This document shows positions 10,801 to 17,279 of a stretch of DNA of 64,000 nt, one piece after another. The position numbers and the translations under genes were made by a program. Every line of letters starts with the position of its first letter. Within the stretch, counting starts at the first letter, position 1. This DNA comes from Bacteroidales bacterium (lineage in GTDB: Bacteria > Bacteroidota > Bacteroidia > Bacteroidales > UBA932). Location: positions 161,037-225,036 of the forward strand of contig JAGBAO010000013.1 in the NCBI GenBank assembly GCA_017938925.1. Direction: 5' to 3'. The notes beneath the pieces were generated by a model. It had not been told where the DNA came from, did not search any database, and was given only the letters and a program-made list of their open reading frames with translations.

Positions 10801-10922
10801 AGCGGAATGCCCATCTCATCCACCACCTGACCCGTGATCTTTCTGGTCTGGGCAGATACGACACCTGTTGCCAGCACAGATGCCAGCAACAGGGTCATAA
10901 ACCTAAGGAATCGAATTTGCAT
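7830..10922 (-). CDS. SusC/RagA-family TonB-dependent outer-membrane transporter
   Basis: 1030 residues. After a signal peptide (to about residue 24) comes a carboxypeptidase-regulatory-like domain (TGQVVDEMGIPLIGSVV, residues about 29-105). Then follow the SusC-type plug (VVVIGYGEVKKADLTGSVG, LQGRIAGVDI, IRIRGTRSI, EDIESISVLKDASSTAIYGS) and a long beta-barrel ending in an aromatic C-terminal strand (VLSVQLRY). There is no STN signalling domain, so control is not through an ECF/FecR cascade, which fits the LacI-type regulator beside the operon. It imports the ligand captured by the adjacent SusD using TonB energy. It starts 19 bases after the phosphoesterase stop with no separate promoter seen. 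Family assignment is certain; the ligand is unknown. Confidence 0.96.
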   Translation of the reverse strand: MQIRFLRFMTLLLASVLATGVVSAQTRKITGQVVDEMGIPLIGSVVASQDGKSGTMTDEKGAFSLNVRSNDQTVSVSFLGYLTQNVDILGKSDIKIQLLPDPNNSLNEVVVIGYGEVKKADLTGSVGSVKMSDVKEAPGLSVDQALQGRIAGVDIMSTTGEPGAATSIRIRGTRSITASNEPLIVVDGVAGAVTDLNDINSEDIESISVLKDASSTAIYGSRGSNGVIMVTTKGGFTTKPNITFKAQFGASQIARSLDLMNAEEFIRYRKSINAAGGHLAHGNLPAYDEKLDPALYGVGTNWLDEISRVALYQNYNFSMSGKENKLHYYTALGYTDQQGVVKGSGMSRVTTRLNLAYKIFKWMTLSYRGSYTYQRQLPNRATIGGTNIYNGAIYLSPLISPEDNYNPIFENGMYINNPAKTIEMTENIQDRHTTFNTAIVEIMPVSGMVITSHNTYMLYGRKDYRFYPSYLPAKVEGEGAEAYRYEGDAYRFSSENTISYKKKLSRGHNLDALLGFTVSNESTNQISLNAKGLLVDGLKWNNMNGISSKENYAASSANTKVVRESLLARFNYNYKSKYYLTFTGRYDGSSNFADNHKWGFFPSGAFKWNMKQENFLRRVKDIDELSLRLSAGLTGNDAIPTYNSLEAYTSSTGGYLFDGTQSAAYYLNRIANPDLTWEKTFLANLGIDLSVLEGRLKFTAEAYTSYTKDLLLSVQVPQTTGFNSRFTNLGKTTNSGVELTIDSRNIDTKDFSWNTTFTISHNRQMVEDIGHENYVATLESWGNSKYMMYGYRKGYPLNSLWGFEYAGPWQNEEQLKQYYQESNTYVSSTLADKTDDAKVKTLLGLPKYVDQDQNGVLSEKDLVYLGNSDPVLYGGLNNTFHWKNFKFTMYFIYSLGGSIYNWSEMFMGGGIVTNQYRYMLDAWHPVRNPDSWHPRPGKDYNLMPSSRQVHDASYLRLKTLSVAYTLPFKRGNTFKDMTFTLTGDNLALWTKYNGFDPDVSTNSSNSTLRRVDMGAYPKARMVVLSVQLRY

Positions 10923-10941
10923 AGATCAAATCTTAGTTATT

Positions 10942-12516
10942 TTAATTATTTGCGGGGAACGAAGCCCCATAGGCAAAGCCTGAAAAGTCGGTCTGCAGCA
11001 CGTTGCGCTCATATACCAGCGTTCTTGAAGCAGAAGGTCTGTGGGTCGCTACTATCTTCCAGTCGGTTTCGTTCGCAGGGTTTCCGCTTGGAGCGTCTAT
11101 CACCCAGAAGTTGTCACTATTCAACTTATAGGCATCGCTGCCTCCACCCGGACAATCATGGAACAGCCAACTATAACCAAAGGTACACTGGTCAAGCTGT
11201 CCTGAAAGCCTTGTCATAGGATAGGAAACCCCACCTTTCACAAACTCCACAGTCCAGTTGTCTGCATCAGCATTCCAGACTCTGGCTATGAACTTACCTT
11301 TGAGAGCATCACCCCAGTTATAAGAGGCTGTCCAATGCAGAGATGAGCCACCGGCATTACCGGTACGGTAATTGTATGTTGCGTTTCCGTCATACACCCT
11401 GAGCTGATGGTCCATATCCGCTCCGACCGTCTTGTTGACGCTTTCATATAGCTGCTTGCCGTTGAACTTCATAAGTCCGTATCCTGCAGGCGAACCGTCC
11501 ACAGAAAGGTTGGTGTTCCACCACATTCCTCCCATCATCTGGAGGTTATGCTCATATATCCTGCTTCCTCCGGCTGCTGTCACGGTGTGTTCGTGGTTAC
11601 GGAGCCAATGGGCGTGTCCTGAAACGATATGGACTTCATGGAATCTTTTCAATTCATCAAGTACATTCGTGAAATTCGTGTAGCCTTCATATCCCATTAT
11701 CGGAACGTGAACACAAAGGATCAGCACTTTATCTTGAGGATTTTCCACCAGGTCAAGATCTGCCTTCAGCCATTCCATCTGCGGATTGGAGAAAGCAAAG
11801 GTAAGTTTGAGTTTACCGCTTTCAGTTCCTGTGACCTTCATGTTGTTCATCACGACAATATGAGCCTTGCCTATGTTCAGCGAATAGTCTGTCGGTCCGA
11901 AATTATCCACAAATGTCTTCTCTGCCACGTATGTTCTTGCAATATTGTCAGAAAATGATCCTGTGTAGCTGTTGAAATACTGAGCATCAAAATCATGATT
12001 TCCGATACAATGCAGGAACGTATGCCTGCGTCCTCCTACTGTCTTTCCGGCAAGGGCATTCTTGAAAGGCTGCATCATGGACATATTGTCCGTCATCTGG
12101 TCGCCTGCAAGAATCGTGATGCAATCCGAGTAATCGCCTGTACAATAGCTGTCCAGGGTGGATATCATGTCAGGAAGGCTTCTGCCCGAGAACTTGCTCA
12201 GGTCAGAATCGTTCGAGACATGGATGTCAGCAGCAACGGCAAGGGTAAACTTGTCGCTTACCGTGCTGCGAGGGGTCAGCTGAAAATCGTTTACGTGCTT
12301 CTGCGACGTATCGCCGAAATTTCCGTTTTTGTAATAGGCCGGGTGATTGTTACCATCCGTCGGGATTTCATACCCTGCAGGAACGCTGAGATAGACACTT
12401 CTGCTGTTGCTATTGCCCTGCAGAGCGTATCTTCCGCTGTAATCCGTAACAGTGTATGTGTAACCATCAGTCACAGGAACGCCCTGGATAGGCTTGCCGG
12501 TCAGGGCATCAGTCAC
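10942..12516 (-). CDS. Calcineurin-like phosphoesterase lacking its own start and signal peptide
   Basis: The frame encodes an N-terminal all-beta domain (VTDALTGKPIQGVPVTDGYT, VTDYSGRYAL), then a metallophosphoesterase core with the expected metal-site order AADIHVS, LAGDQMTD, IGNHDFD, CVHVPI and VSGHAHW. An all-beta C-terminal region follows, as in Bacteroidota MetallophosN/Metallophos/MetallophosC proteins, which cleave phosphate mono- or diesters. Unusually, it has no ATG and no signal peptide. The frame is open directly after the TGA of the GLUG lipoprotein (12559-12561) and in the same phase. The first possible start is the GTG at 12516; the next in-frame ATG would remove the N-terminal domain. 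Relatives are normally exported lipoproteins. It may be made by stop readthrough, by GTG initiation (then cytoplasmic), or have lost its 5' end by recombination. Confidence 0.75.
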   Translation of the reverse strand: MTDALTGKPIQGVPVTDGYTYTVTDYSGRYALQGNSNSRSVYLSVPAGYEIPTDGNNHPAYYKNGNFGDTSQKHVNDFQLTPRSTVSDKFTLAVAADIHVSNDSDLSKFSGRSLPDMISTLDSYCTGDYSDCITILAGDQMTDNMSMMQPFKNALAGKTVGGRRHTFLHCIGNHDFDAQYFNSYTGSFSDNIARTYVAEKTFVDNFGPTDYSLNIGKAHIVVMNNMKVTGTESGKLKLTFAFSNPQMEWLKADLDLVENPQDKVLILCVHVPIMGYEGYTNFTNVLDELKRFHEVHIVSGHAHWLRNHEHTVTAAGGSRIYEHNLQMMGGMWWNTNLSVDGSPAGYGLMKFNGKQLYESVNKTVGADMDHQLRVYDGNATYNYRTGNAGGSSLHWTASYNWGDALKGKFIARVWNADADNWTVEFVKGGVSYPMTRLSGQLDQCTFGYSWLFHDCPGGGSDAYKLNSDNFWVIDAPSGNPANETDWKIVATHRPSASRTLVYERNVLQTDFSGFAYGASFPANN

Positions 12517-12558
12517 CTGACCGACAAGATTTCCTTTGACTTCCGGGCCTTCTGCACT

Positions 12559-15500
12559 TCATTTGAAGTCGCCGAAGTAGATATTACCAGTTTCCTTGTA
12601 ATCTGATCCGGTACCGTAGCAGTGAGTCGTGTAGTTCTCTGCAGTTAAGGTTGTGCCTTCGAAAGATCCCTTTAGCCAAATGTTTGAAAGGGTTGTGGTG
12701 ATGGTACCGGCCTTGTCAGTCAGACGACCGACGAACATTCCTGAATATCCTGCGCCGTTGGAAATCACGTCTGCGGCAACTGAACAGTTGCTTATGCTAG
12801 TAGTCTTATTTTCCTCAACCTGTCCGATAAATCCGCCTATATACTGATTGGCGTAGGCGTTGTTTATTGACATAGTACTATGGGTGTCTGATATCGTATT
12901 GTCATAACAGATGCCGACAACTGCACCCAATGTAGCCTTTCCTCCGCTCGCTTTGTTGGTAAGAGTTCCGCTCATTGTACAGTTCTTCACTGTAAGGCTC
13001 TTGTTCGGCATCTGGCCTACAAGACCTCCCATGTAGATATTCAAGGCAGCAGTGGTCCTGTTGTTGGTAACATCACCTGAATTATCGCAACCATCGAGGG
13101 TTACATTTTCAGACGAATATCCCAGAATTCCACCCAGATCCATAGGGTATGGAATACTTGCAGAATTGAAGCTTACTGTAACTGACTTCGTATTGTCACA
13201 ATTGGTCAATGTGACTGGCTTTGAGGTAGCACATCCTACAATACCACCCACACAACCGGCATTAGTTTCTGATGCATCCTTCACCTCACCGTTGTTTGTA
13301 CAGTCTGTAATTGTACCGTTATCAGCTGCGCCGACAATTCCTCCAAGTCTGAAATGGATAAAGCTGTCTTTGATCTGGGCACTTGTAGTGTTGGTGACAG
13401 AACCGTTGTTGGTACATCCCTTCAATTCTCCGTTAACATGGTAATATCCCACGATTCCTCCTGTAAATGTAGTCCAGGAGCCTGCACCTGTCGAACCGTT
13501 AAGGACTGCACCGTCATTTGTACAGTTTGTCACATTGGCGACATGCGTATCGCTTTTGGCTGTACCGTTAAGGAAAGCAGCAATACCGCCGACAAACATG
13601 TTGGATGCACCCGCTCCGGTCTTTTCAACCTTTCCTGTGTTTGTACAATTGTCGATAGTGAGTTTGCATGGCTGATATGCACTGCTTGCAATATTACCGG
13701 CATGACCGCCAAGGATTCCGGCAACACCGCTCAACATGTTTTCATCATAAGCACTTGCTGAAGCAAAAAGGACATCACCGCTGTTTGTGTTGTCTTTAAG
13801 AGTGTTTTCTCCGTTTGTAGAAGCCTCGATTCGTCCTACGATACCACCGAGAGTCACACCTATGTTAGCTGGCGCATCTCCTGTGTTAGTGACTGTACCG
13901 GCATTTGTATTTCCTGTAACGTTGGTCTTTGCCTTCTGGATCATTCCGACAATTCCACCAAGAGATACGCGGCTGACAACCTTTGTATTTGTTACCACGC
14001 CATGATTCTCACAGCCTGAAATGGTATTGACATCACTGATTCCGCCTACATATCCTACAACACCACCGAGAGTATTCCAGTTGCTTACAGCACCGTTATT
14101 TGTGACAGGGCCATAGTTCTTGAAACCTGTAACGTTAATCGGCTTGCTGATGACCGAACCGACAAATCCACCCATACGTACAACGCCGGATGCAGGTGAG
14201 TCATTAGTAAGGGCACCCTTTGATGAATCTGTAGAAGAACCATTCACACAGGCTGTGATTGTACCGCAGGCATTGTTCATGACTCCTACGATACCTCCGA
14301 TATTGGTTATACCCTTATTGGTTGCAGTCGCATTAGAGTGAACAGATCCAAGATTGACGCATGAGTCGAAAGTGACTGTATTTGCAATACCAGTGATACC
14401 TCCGAGGTTGATATCCTTTGCTGCTGTGTTATCTCCTGTGAACAGCACAGTACCATGATTCTCGCAACCTGTCATAGTAAGACCTACCTTTGTTGCAGCG
14501 AGAGCAGCAACACCTCCGCAATAGACAGGACCTGCAGTAGTAGCAGAATAAGTCACGGTTCCGTAGTTCTTACAGCCGGTCATCTGAGAATCTGAATCCG
14601 CAAGGAAATATGCACCGATACCTCCTACATAGTCACCAGAGGTTCCGCTTGTTGCACTGACTGTGACAGCACCCTTGTTCACTACATCTGTAATAGTACA
14701 GCCTCCACGGATCTCGCCTGCAAGAGAGGCAGCATAAACGATATTGGACACAGGTGCAGTCGATGTGAATGAGCATCCTTCACCGAAAGTGACATCTTTC
14801 ACAACTGCAGACTGCAATTTCCTGAAGAATGCAGCGTGACCCGCATTCTCGATCACGAGGTTGTCGATGGTCTTGCCGTTACCGTCGAAGACGCCCTTGA
14901 ATTCCTTAGGAGTCCAACTTGAACCGATTGTGCTGCAGTCGATATTATCCTTAAGAGTCACCACATCCCATACGGTCCATTTAGCATCAGCCTTGTTCCA
15001 AGCGAGGAGTTCATCAGCTGTGCTGATCTCGTAAGTGAAGAAAGTTCCGAGATTAGTACCGGCATTTCTCTTGATCTCTGTTGAAGACTGCTTCTGAACG
15101 CTGATAGTCTCTGATCCTGTTCCGGAAACTTCACCATTCTCACCGTAAGTGAAGGTCTTTCGTGAGAAAGTGACCTTGATACCGGAAAGATTGCAAGGAA
15201 GGACTGTCGCATAATATTCACCAGGAGCAAACATACCATAGTTCTCAACAGTATTGAGCGTCACGCTCGTAGCTCCAGTACCTTCTACAAGGGCGATTTC
15301 CGGTTCTTCGTCTCCATTGAGCTTCATGGTGAACTTACCGGCAACGAACTCATTCTCGCCAAGACCTTCAATCTTTACTGCCATGATGTCGTTTCTTGCA
15401 ATGTTGATCTTTACAAGACCGACAGCATTCCTGAACTGAAGTTCCGGAGTCTCGCTATAAGCTACAGACACGAGCGCTCCCTGAGCGACATTCTGTTCTT

Positions 15501-15891
15501 TTTTTACATCAATCTTCTGTAGGCTAGGTACAGTTGCAGTGAAGACACCAGTCTCTCTGTTAACCGAGTGACCATCCGCTGCCGGATAAATCGCATAGAA
15601 AGGAGACTCTACTGCCCCCCCCTCTTCAGTCTGAAATTTATTTTCTGTGCCTTTGACAAAGGTGCACACAAGTGTCTCATCACTTCCAGACACACTGATC
15701 TGATCTCCCTCAACCCAAGCCGGAGTAAGGTCAACAAGAGTGGACTTGGTTATGACCTCATGAGAAGCCTCAAATACCTGACCTGTGATTTCTGCCTCAG
15801 GATCCATAGGCTCAGCCTGTTCCTTTACGCAAGATGATGCAATGGCAGCCGCTGCGACTGCGAGTGCAAAATAAAATACTCTTGTTTTCAT
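12559..15891 (-). CDS. Fimbrillin-like/GLUG-repeat surface lipoprotein with a G8 tract
   Basis: 1110 residues from the ATG at 15891, chosen because it begins a clean lipoprotein signal (MKTRVFYFAL to IASSC, Cys21). Upstream in-frame codons overlap the micro-protein gene. Residues about 45-320 are fimbrillin-like: TKSTLVDLTPAWVEGDQISV, FYAIYPAADG, LQFRNAVGLVKINIA, YYATVLPCNLSGIKVTF. These are the signatures of Bacteroidales fimbrial or adhesin subunits. From about residue 335 the protein matches the GLUG array of 2686-6129 almost throughout. A run of eight G (15615-15622) encodes Gly91-Gly92; a one-base slip would truncate the protein there. It follows the micro-protein by four bases and is followed in frame by the phosphoesterase. 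Likely a surface adhesin or ligand-capture protein. Confidence 0.82.
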   Translation of the reverse strand: MKTRVFYFALAVAAAAIASSCVKEQAEPMDPEAEITGQVFEASHEVITKSTLVDLTPAWVEGDQISVSGSDETLVCTFVKGTENKFQTEEGGAVESPFYAIYPAADGHSVNRETGVFTATVPSLQKIDVKKEQNVAQGALVSVAYSETPELQFRNAVGLVKINIARNDIMAVKIEGLGENEFVAGKFTMKLNGDEEPEIALVEGTGATSVTLNTVENYGMFAPGEYYATVLPCNLSGIKVTFSRKTFTYGENGEVSGTGSETISVQKQSSTEIKRNAGTNLGTFFTYEISTADELLAWNKADAKWTVWDVVTLKDNIDCSTIGSSWTPKEFKGVFDGNGKTIDNLVIENAGHAAFFRKLQSAVVKDVTFGEGCSFTSTAPVSNIVYAASLAGEIRGGCTITDVVNKGAVTVSATSGTSGDYVGGIGAYFLADSDSQMTGCKNYGTVTYSATTAGPVYCGGVAALAATKVGLTMTGCENHGTVLFTGDNTAAKDINLGGITGIANTVTFDSCVNLGSVHSNATATNKGITNIGGIVGVMNNACGTITACVNGSSTDSSKGALTNDSPASGVVRMGGFVGSVISKPINVTGFKNYGPVTNNGAVSNWNTLGGVVGYVGGISDVNTISGCENHGVVTNTKVVSRVSLGGIVGMIQKAKTNVTGNTNAGTVTNTGDAPANIGVTLGGIVGRIEASTNGENTLKDNTNSGDVLFASASAYDENMLSGVAGILGGHAGNIASSAYQPCKLTIDNCTNTGKVEKTGAGASNMFVGGIAAFLNGTAKSDTHVANVTNCTNDGAVLNGSTGAGSWTTFTGGIVGYYHVNGELKGCTNNGSVTNTTSAQIKDSFIHFRLGGIVGAADNGTITDCTNNGEVKDASETNAGCVGGIVGCATSKPVTLTNCDNTKSVTVSFNSASIPYPMDLGGILGYSSENVTLDGCDNSGDVTNNRTTAALNIYMGGLVGQMPNKSLTVKNCTMSGTLTNKASGGKATLGAVVGICYDNTISDTHSTMSINNAYANQYIGGFIGQVEENKTTSISNCSVAADVISNGAGYSGMFVGRLTDKAGTITTTLSNIWLKGSFEGTTLTAENYTTHCYGTGSDYKETGNIYFGDFK
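15615..15622 (-). repeat. G8 homopolymer in the fimbrillin/GLUG gene
   Basis: Eight consecutive C on the plus strand (eight G in the coding strand) lie near codon 91 of the lipoprotein gene. The coding-strand context AGGGGGGGGCAGTAGAG is identical to that of the tract in the SusC gene at 40401-40408. The reading frame is open at this length. Candidate slipped-strand phase-variation site. Confidence 0.6.
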
Positions 15892-15895
15892 ACGG

Positions 15896-16042
15896 CTACC
15901 AGTTAAAATCGTTAAGAGATTTGAATGTTTCATTAGATTCGTTCGTGGAGTAGAATCCATCCACGCTCGAACACAAAAATCCCTCTGTGTACACTTTAAG
16001 CAACACACAAACTGGGGATTGGTAGTTTGATTCTTTTGTCAT
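15896..16042 (-). CDS. 48-residue micro-protein, NYxxP/GxLCxS/FNW family (member 1)
   Basis: A short open frame of 48 codons plus stop that begins the operon, about 55 bases after the predicted transcription start. The peptide begins MTKESNYQSPVCVLL, carries EGFLCSS near residues 20-26, and ends NDFNW before a TAG. Two other short frames in this window (25951-26085 and 57814-57948) share NYxxP, GxLCxS and the terminal FNW. All three end 2-4 bases before the first possible start of a fimbrillin-like lipoprotein. It has no clear signal peptide or transmembrane segment. The function is unknown; it could be a leader or coupling peptide, a structural partner of the fimbrillin, or a precursor peptide. 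The three-way match in protein motif and gene position is what supports it as a real gene. Confidence 0.7.
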   Translation of the reverse strand: MTKESNYQSPVCVLLKVYTEGFLCSSVDGFYSTNESNETFKSLNDFNW

Positions 16043-16084
16043 ATTTTTGATTATTAGTTAGGTAAAATACTTTAAATTCACATT

Positions 16085-16100
16085 ACTTAAACGGTTAAGT
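16085..16100. promoter_or_regulatory. LacI-type operator palindrome
   Basis: ACTTAAACGGTTAAGT is palindromic at 14 of 16 positions with a central CG, the usual form of a LacI/GalR-family operator. It overlaps or immediately follows the expected start of the minus-strand operon transcript (about 16098) and lies beside the divergent LacI-type gene. Binding here would be expected to repress the operon. Inferred from sequence only. Confidence 0.5.
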
Positions 16101-16104
16101 TGCG

Positions 16105-16135
16105 CAAAGTTACGACTTTTTTCAGATATTAACAA
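16105..16135 (-). promoter_or_regulatory. Bacteroides-type promoter of the 16042-1 operon
   Basis: On the minus strand a -33 TTG (16133-16135) is separated by 20 bases from a -7 TAACTTTG (16105-16112), matching the Bacteroidota housekeeping promoter pattern. Transcription should begin near 16098, giving a leader of about 55 bases before the micro-protein ATG. Confidence 0.65.
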
Positions 16136-16189
16136 TAGACAGCCGGATATTTGAGCAGTCAGAATTTTACAATTGTCGGATTTGTTTTA

Positions 16190-16197
16190 TATCTTTG
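16190..16197 (+). promoter_or_regulatory. -7 element of the LacI-type regulator gene
   Basis: TATCTTTG fits the TAnnTTTG consensus and lies 57 bases before the ATG at 16255. No convincing -33 element at the usual distance was seen, so the call is tentative. Confidence 0.4.
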
Positions 16198-16254
16198 CAG
16201 TCGTATTACAGGAAATCATCCACGACAATCCTATATAAATATCAATTTCACAAG

Positions 16255-17259
16255 ATGGGTGTATCATTGAAAGACATAGCTGCAAAACTCGGCATTTCCA
16301 AAACAACCGTATCCTGGGTCCTTTCGGGCCAAGGAGACAAGCGAAACATCAGCACCGAGACCCAAGAAAGGGTCAGAGCATGCGCTAAAGAGTTGAACTA
16401 CAGTCTGAACGGGCTTGCACGCAGTCTGAACCTCGGCTACACAAAGACCATCGGACTTATTCTGCCTTCCATCTCGGACTCGTTCTACGCGAACATTGCA
16501 AACAGGGTCGGACTCGTTGCCAATGCTTCCGGCTACTCCCTCATGATTGCTTCCTCAAAATATAATGCAGACAAAGAGGAGGAGCTGATCCGTCTCTTTG
16601 TCGAGAAGCAGGTGGACGGGATCATTCTGGCACCGATGAAGCTCACACAGGATAGTCAGGAATACATTCAATTCGACAAAGTACCCCTGGTGTTCATAGA
16701 CAGGAATTACGAGGATCTTGAGACCAGTTATGTGATAATAGACAATAAGGACACTAGCCGGATCCTTGTAGACAATATGATAAGACTTGACGGATGCCGC
16801 CGTGTGGCATTGGTGACATGCGACCCGCATATGCTGACGATGGACGGCAGGCGCTGCGGATATGAAACCGCATTGCTGGAAAACGGCATAGACATCGACC
16901 CATCATTATGCTTGAGCGTCCATATTGCATCCTATAAGGACGAATTGCCTGAAGCTTTAGAAAAATTCCTCTCATCCAATGATGATGTAGACGGATTCTT
17001 CTTCACTACGCACATACTTCTTGAAGAAACGATCAAATTCTTCTGCACCAAAGGAATAGACATCGGCAGGTACAAGATGGCGTCCATGAGAACCAACCCT
17101 TTCCTGGAGTTCATGGTACCATACCTGAGAGTAGCTCACTTTCCGGAGAACGAGATGGGAAAGAAGGCTGTGGAAATCCTGCTGAACCATATCGAGTCCC
17201 GGCAAAAGGGAGAACCATGGAGAAATCAGGAAGTGACACTGAATTGCAGTTTCCAATAA
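16255..17259 (+). CDS. LacI/GalR-family transcriptional regulator
   Basis: 334 residues from the ATG at 16255; the longer in-frame start at 16195 lies inside the predicted -7 region and is rejected. The N-terminus is a standard LacI helix-turn-helix and hinge (VSLKDIAAKLGISKTTVSWV, then LNYSLNGLARSL). A periplasmic-binding-protein-like sensor domain follows (TIGLILPSISDSFYANIA, DGIILAP, RRVALVT, DGFFFTT). Such proteins bind a palindromic operator and are released or activated by a small ligand, usually a sugar or nucleoside. It is divergent from the long minus-strand operon with an operator-like palindrome between them, and is followed 20 bases later by the GH3 gene. It probably controls both units. 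The effector is unknown. Confidence 0.93.
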   Translation: MGVSLKDIAAKLGISKTTVSWVLSGQGDKRNISTETQERVRACAKELNYSLNGLARSLNLGYTKTIGLILPSISDSFYANIANRVGLVANASGYSLMIASSKYNADKEEELIRLFVEKQVDGIILAPMKLTQDSQEYIQFDKVPLVFIDRNYEDLETSYVIIDNKDTSRILVDNMIRLDGCRRVALVTCDPHMLTMDGRRCGYETALLENGIDIDPSLCLSVHIASYKDELPEALEKFLSSNDDVDGFFFTTHILLEETIKFFCTKGIDIGRYKMASMRTNPFLEFMVPYLRVAHFPENEMGKKAVEILLNHIESRQKGEPWRNQEVTLNCSFQ

Positions 17260-17279
17260 AAACATCAAAAACACCTAAC

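Noticed and set aside
15892-16008. Extended N-terminus for the fimbrillin/GLUG lipoprotein
   Set aside because: It overlaps the micro-protein gene and would bury the lipoprotein signal; the ATG at 15891 gives a clean signal peptide.
17217-17279. Upstream ATG for the GH3 gene
   Set aside because: It would start inside the LacI-type gene and place a polar segment before the signal-like peptide; the ATG at 17280 is better.
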